Assembly (NCBI RefSeq): GCF_016860525.1 | Contig: NZ_BNEA01000003.1 | Location: 1-8,120 of the forward strand | DNA length: 8,120 nt | Reading direction: 5' to 3' | Source: Streptomyces rubradiris | GTDB taxonomy: Bacteria > Actinomycetota > Actinomycetes > Streptomycetales > Streptomycetaceae | Shown: in pieces, positions 5,666 through 8,120 of the stretch | How the letters are laid out: the number at the start of each line of letters is the position of its first letter | Position numbering within the stretch: the stretch's first letter is position 1 | Position numbers and translations under genes: made by a program | The notes under the pieces: model-generated | What the model saw: only the letters and a program-made list of their open reading frames with translations | What the model was told of the DNA's origin: nothing | Databases searched by the model: none

Positions 5666-8120
5666 CCCATCGCCATCGTGGCACCGGCTGCCGCTTCCCC
5701 GGCGGGGTCACCGACACCGCCTCCTACTGGCTGCTGGCCGAGGGAACCGACGCGGTGGCGACATCCCCGCCGACCGGTGGACCACGAGGCGTTCTACGAC
5801 GAGGAGGCCGGCAAGCCGGGCAATCTACACCCGGCCGGCGCGTTCCTCGACACATCGACCTGTTCGACCACGACTTCTTCGGCATCTCCCGGCGCGAGGC
5901 CCTGGCGATGGACCCGGCCCAGCGGCTGAGCCTGCAGGTGTGCTGGGAGCGCTGGAGGACGCGGGCCAGCGCCCTCGGTCTCGCCGGCAGCCGCACCGTG
6001 TGTTCATGGTGTCGCCTCCTGGGACTACATCACCGCGCAGCTGCGCCACCCCGAGGACGTCAGCGCCTACACCAGCTCCGGCGCCGCCCGTCCTTCGTCC
6101 CGGCCCGTATCGCCTACCTCCTCGACCTGCGCGGCCCCAACCTCACCATCGACTCCGCCTGCTCCGCCTCGCTGCTGGCCGTCCACCAGGCGTGCCAGAG
6201 CCTGCGCCTGGGCGAGTGCGACATGGCCTTGGCCGGCGGCGTCAACGTGGTGCGTCACCGCTGCTGATGATCTCCCAGTCGCAGTTCGGCTCGGTCTCCC
6301 GGCAGGGCCGCGCGATGACGTTCCTACCGACACGCGGACGGTACGTGCGCGGCGAGGGCTGCGGCGCCGTCGTCCTCAAGCGGCTGTCCGACGCCCTGCG
6401 CGACAAGGACCGCGGTCCTCGCCGTGGTGCGCGGCGGCGCGGTCAACCAGGACGGCCGCAGCGCCGGCATCACCGCGCCCAACGGCGACGCCCAGCGCGA
6501 TGTGTTCCGCGGGCCCTGGCCGCCGCCGGGTCGCGCCGAGCAGGTCGGCTACATCGAGACGCACGGCACCGGCACCCGCCTCGGCGACCCCATCGAGGCG
6601 AGGCCCTGGCCGACGTGTACGCCGCGAGAGCGGCGCGCGGTCTACCTCGGCGCGGTCAAGACAACATCGGGCATCTGGAGGCCCGCCGGGATCGCCGGTC
6701 TCATCAAGGCCGTGATGTGCCTGCAACGCGCCGAGATCCCGCCGACCTGCACTTCTCCCGGCTGAACTCCAACATCTCCTTCGACGGCACCACCTTCCGG
6801 GTGCCCACCGGGCTCACCCCGTGGCCGCACACCGACGGCCCGCGCACGGCCGCGGTGAGCAGCTTCGGACTGAGCGGCACCAACGTCCACATGATCCTGC
6901 AGCAGGCCCCGGCCACGCCGGCGCCGGCCGCGCCGGACGACCGCAGGCCCGCCTCCGTGCTCCCGCTGTCCGCCCGCACCGAGACCGCGCTCGCCGCCCT
7001 CGCCGGCCGCTACGCCGAGCGGCTCGCCGCCGGCGACGACGCCTCGCTCGCGGACCTGGCCCACTCGGCCGGCACCGGCCGCTCCCACTTCCGGCACCGC
7101 TCGCCGCCGTCGGCACCACCCGCGAGGAGGTCGCCGGGCAGCTCGCCGCGTTCGCCGCCGGCCAGGCGCCCGGCCTGGTCCAGGGCGAGGCCGGCGGCGA
7201 GGTCGTCTTCCTCTTCACCGGCCAGGCGCCCAGCGCCCCGGCATGGCCCGCCGCCTGTACGACACCCAGCCCACTTTCCGGCGGCGGTCGACGAGTGCGC
7301 CGAGATCCTGCGTCCGCTGCTCGCCCGGCCCCTGCTGGACGTGATGTTCCCGGACGACCCCGACGACACGCAGATCAACGACACCGCCTACGCCCAGCCC
7401 GCCACGTTCGTCGTCGAGTACGCCTTGGCCCGGCTGTGGGAGTCCTGGGGCATCACTCCCCGCCGCCGTCCTCGGCCACAGCTTCGGCGAGTGCGTGGCC
7501 GCCTGTGCGGGGCGGTGTCCCTGGAGGACGGACTGGCCTTCGCGGTGGAACGGGCCCGCATCATCCAGGAGTTCTGCCTGCCCGGCACCATGGCCGCGGT
7601 CTTCGCCTCCGAGGAGGGTCGCCACGGAGCTGGCCGCGTACCCGGGCCGGATCGCCGTCGCCGCGGTCAACGGCCCGGCGAACGTGGCGATCTCCGGCGA
7701 GCGCGACGTCGTCGAGGCCGTGTGCGCCGCGTTCGGCGCCCGCGGCGTGAAGACCAGCTGCACATCGCCTCCGCCGGGCACTCCCCGCTGATGGACCCGG
7801 TCCTGGAGCCGCTGCGCCGCGCCGCGCGCAAGTTCACCTTCACCACCCCGCGCATCCCCCTGGTCTCCAACGTCACCGGCGAGCTGTGGCCGTGGGACCA
7901 GCGCCGGACGCCGACTACTGGTGCCGGCACGTGCGCGCACGGTGCGCTTCACCGACGGCGTCGCACCCTGCGGTCCATGGGCTACCGCACCTTCCTCGAG
8001 GTCGGTCCCGCCCCCACCCTGCTCGGGTGATCACGACGCCTGCCCGCCCCGCCACGACGACCTGCTGCTGCCGAGCCTGCGGCCCCGCAGACGACTGGGA
8101 GGTCCTGCTGCCCACGGTCG
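5560..8120 (+). CDS. Type I modular PKS, docking-KS-AT... (3' partial, frameshifted)
   Basis: This gene encodes the next PKS subunit, which accepts the chain from the ACP of gene 1 and adds a further extender unit. Start ATG 5560 is supported by the upstream GAGGGG and by the docking helix that begins within five codons. Domains are an N-terminal coiled coil (to about 5660), a complete KS (Cys 6160-6162, His 6562-6564, His 6672-6674), a linker, an AT (GHSFGE at 7474-7491) and the start of the post-AT linker. The gene continues beyond the window, so reductive domains and ACP are not visible. As in gene 1, the frame breaks repeatedly, mostly by loss of one base in a G or C run. The TGA triplets at 6265-6267 and 8028-8030 are products of such losses. 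Near-clean stretches lie at about 6750-7085 and 7780-7890. Confidence 0.93.
5666..6905 (+). other. Ketosynthase domain, complete (gene 2)
   Basis: This is the condensing enzyme of the module. It starts EPIAIVGTGCRFPGGV after restoring one G near 5681. It contains FDHDFFGISRREALAMDP and the active-site motif DSACSASLL, with Cys codon 6160-6162. The catalytic His residues are in ETHGTGT (codon 6562-6564) and NIGHLEA (codon 6672-6674). It ends VSSFGLSGTNVHMILQQAP (about 6856-6912). The Cys-His-His triad is complete and Cys is not replaced by Gln or Ala, so this is an elongating KS and not a loading decarboxylase. Roughly twelve to fifteen single-base frame changes interrupt it, nearly all in short G or C runs. 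Length after repair is about the usual 420 residues. Confidence 0.94.
6906..7197 (+). other. KS-AT linker (gene 2)
   Basis: The linker begins with a short Pro/Ala-rich spacer and continues VLPLSARTETALAALAGRYA, then LADLAHSAGTGRSHFRHR and, in another frame, GTTREEVAGQLAAFAAGQAP. This is the standard KS-AT adaptor sequence. One frame break lies near 7098 (CGC CTC GCC read as CGCTCGCC). No separate function is expected. Confidence 0.8.
7198..8030 (+). other. Acyltransferase domain (gene 2), GHSFGE / SAGH type
   Basis: This domain selects and transfers the extender unit. It opens EVVFLFTGQGAQRPGMARRL after restoring one G near 7228. The nucleophile motif GHSFGE is at 7474-7491, with Ser codon 7480-7482. 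The block around the catalytic His reads HIASAGHSPLMDPVLEPL, with SAGH at 7770-7781. In known signatures HAFH indicates malonyl, YASH methylmalonyl and TAGH ethylmalonyl; SAGH is nearest to the last, but the rest of the domain (SPLMDP, IPLVSNVTGELW) looks malonyl-like, so specificity is open. It ends TFLEVGPAPTLLG (about 7990-8027). The following TGA is a frameshift artefact. Confidence 0.9.
8031..8120 (+). other. Start of post-AT linker (gene 2), cut by window end
   Basis: Downstream of the AT the sequence reads LLLPSLR (8062-8082), and one frame over DDWEVLLPTV (from about 8090). This is the common post-AT pattern in which the residue string LLPSLR is followed by a DDW-x-x-LL helix. It shows that the gene continues past the apparent stop at 8028-8030 and runs out of the window. 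Confidence 0.75.

Noticed and set aside
6265..6267. TGA ending an open frame inside the gene 2 ketosynthase
   Set aside because: It results from GTG-GCG read as GTGCG just upstream; the KS continues as SPLLMISQSQFGSVS in the next frame.
40..6600. Direct repeat between 40-75 and 6565-6600 (GTGT...GDPIEA coding blocks)
   Set aside because: The similarity is that of the same conserved ketosynthase motif in two paralogous domains, not a mobile or structural repeat.
8028..8030. TGA taken as the end of gene 2
   Set aside because: The post-AT linker (LLLPSLR, DDWEVLLPTV) continues directly after it in other frames, so the stop is a frameshift product.
1..8120. Degenerate pseudogene cluster
   Set aside because: Codon third-position bias, active-site residues and motif spacing are intact on both sides of every break I examined, and the breaks sit in G/C runs. 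Sequence error explains this better than decay.
1..8120. Programmed frameshifting or a novel split-gene system
   Set aside because: There are far too many breaks, in both directions, with no common slippery heptamer or consistent downstream structure visible.

Overview
The window holds two consecutive, co-directional (+ strand) fragments of a modular type I polyketide synthase (PKS) gene cluster. The DNA is extremely G+C-rich (by eye well over 70%), third codon positions are almost all G or C, and the two genes appear to overlap at a start/stop junction. This fits an actinomycete such as a Streptomyces-like organism; a myxobacterium is the main alternative. Nothing in the window gives a species.

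Gene 1 (1 to about 5579) enters from outside and is missing its start. Its domains run in the order of a fully reducing extension module: ketosynthase C-terminus (1-390), KS-AT linker, acyltransferase (about 676-1545), dehydratase (about 1755-2620), structural half of the ketoreductase (about 2625-3300), enoylreductase (about 3335-4300), catalytic ketoreductase (about 4330-5075), acyl carrier protein (about 5140-5390) and a short C-terminal docking tail. Gene 2 starts at ATG 5560 and leaves the window at 8120. It encodes an N-terminal coiled-coil docking segment, a complete ketosynthase with Cys-His-His triad, a linker, an acyltransferase and the start of the post-AT linker. The expected chemistry is that module 1 adds one extender unit, reduces the beta-carbon to CH2, and passes the ACP-bound chain across the docking interface to the ketosynthase of gene 2.

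The dominant oddity is that neither gene has one open frame. The frame changes dozens of times, yet every conserved motif can be read once frames are joined. Most breaks are explained by one base lost from, or gained in, a short G or C run at a codon boundary (for example GTG-GGC read as GTGGC). This looks like uncorrected run-length error in the sequence rather than gene decay. The many frame fragments and the long antisense frames should not be taken as separate proteins.

There is no RNA gene, mobile element, CRISPR array, promoter or terminator that I can support, and no intergenic space. I did not find a new kind of system. The points worth following are the non-standard acyltransferase specificity motifs (FASH and SAGH), the docking pair that resembles myxobacterial/cyanobacterial PKS subunits, and the reconstructed ATGA overlap between the genes.
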